From contig OZ231128.1 of NCBI GenBank assembly GCA_965153355.1, positions 47,182,001 through 47,246,000 on the forward strand: DNA of 64,000 bases. The letters are read 5' to 3'. The position numbers and the translations under genes were made by a program. Below are positions 63,626 to 64,000 of the stretch, one piece after another. The stretch's first letter is position 1, and each line of letters opens with the position of its first letter. The notes beneath the pieces were generated by a model, which did not search any database, had not been told where the DNA came from, and saw nothing but the letters and a program-made list of their open reading frames with translations. This stretch comes from Flaccisagitta enflata (Eukaryota; Chaetognatha; Sagittoidea; Aphragmophora).

Positions 63626-64000
63626 GAACCAAAACTGCAAATCAAATATTTTTCTATCCACTTAATAAAAGTTTGTCAATTTGAAAAAAAACTTAAGTAA
63701 GCAGTGTTTTCAATGAACATTTGACACCCTTATTTGCATTTCACAAACACTCAAGTCAAGTCAACCGTTACCCCCCCCCCCCCTTAAGGGTGGATTATGG
63801 CATTCGTTCATGTTGCTAGACACGTCACCCGTTAAAAGTTTATTTCTATACAGTATACAATCTTTTGTAAGAGCCGAGTTTAAAGATATGATAAAAAACA
63901 AAGCTGAATATGCCGCTAGCCCAGTTGAGGTTATGGTGACTCTACATGGAGAGTGTACAAGCCACAGGTGGTGGAACCTTCCATTGAGCAACCACATCAT
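63626..64000. other. No gene recognised at the window edge
   Basis: A minus-strand frame enters from position 64000 and has a hydrophobic run (GLAAYSALFFIISLNSA). It could be a signal peptide, but no donor follows in a useful place. Confidence 0.2.

Overview
This window looks like nuclear DNA from an animal with a large, repeat-swollen genome. The evidence is spliced genes with GT-AG introns and matching phases, a nicotinic-type Cys-loop receptor whose exon boundaries match those of other animals, a PTB-domain adaptor, a four-EF-hand protein, a two-ORF LINE, Tc1/mariner-like elements with TA target duplications, and very dense microsatellites. I cannot name the species or phylum. Most open frames in the window are repeat translations (poly-Ser/Leu, Cys/Val, Thr/His, Gln, Arg/Glu) and were not annotated as genes.

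Layout. (1) 929-12524, minus strand: an eight-exon gene rebuilt here by eye (1112 codons plus stop). It encodes a PTB/PID-domain adaptor with three glutamine tracts. (2) 12.5-18 kb: a 2 kb near-perfect palindrome with Tc1-like ends, long CT/GT repeats, a recent 323-bp tandem duplication and two candidate plus-strand exons. (3) 18568-58633, minus strand: six exons of a nicotinic-acetylcholine-receptor-like extracellular domain spread over 40 kb. Splice phases agree throughout. The signal-peptide exon and the transmembrane exons were not found. (4) 20941-24064, plus strand: a four-exon, 179-aa EF-hand protein lying antisense inside the last located intron of the receptor gene. (5) 35651-42180, minus strand: a CR1-like LINE with coiled-coil/SGNH-like ORF1 and endonuclease-reverse transcriptase ORF2. 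It lies in one frame broken by three stops, sits inside the 23-kb receptor intron and has (GA)n on both sides. (6) 43-64 kb: receptor 5' exons among nested Tc1-like elements, minisatellites and GA/CT arrays.

The non-coding space is dominated by two families I do not recognise. One is a short element bounded by AACAAGGCC and CTAAAAA. Its internal arms change sequence between subfamilies but stay complementary. The other is a GGGCAGCGGCC inverted-repeat family whose interior is a tandem array of self-complementary ~20-mers. Three further patterns stand out. In two unrelated genes, about 80 bp covering a splice acceptor plus the exon start has been tandemly amplified next to the real acceptor. 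Long (TC)n repeats lie immediately upstream of several splice acceptors. Copies of the hairpin-ended element carry different internal minisatellites between the same ends.

All gene models are my own reading of splice sites and frames. No transcript or homology search was available.
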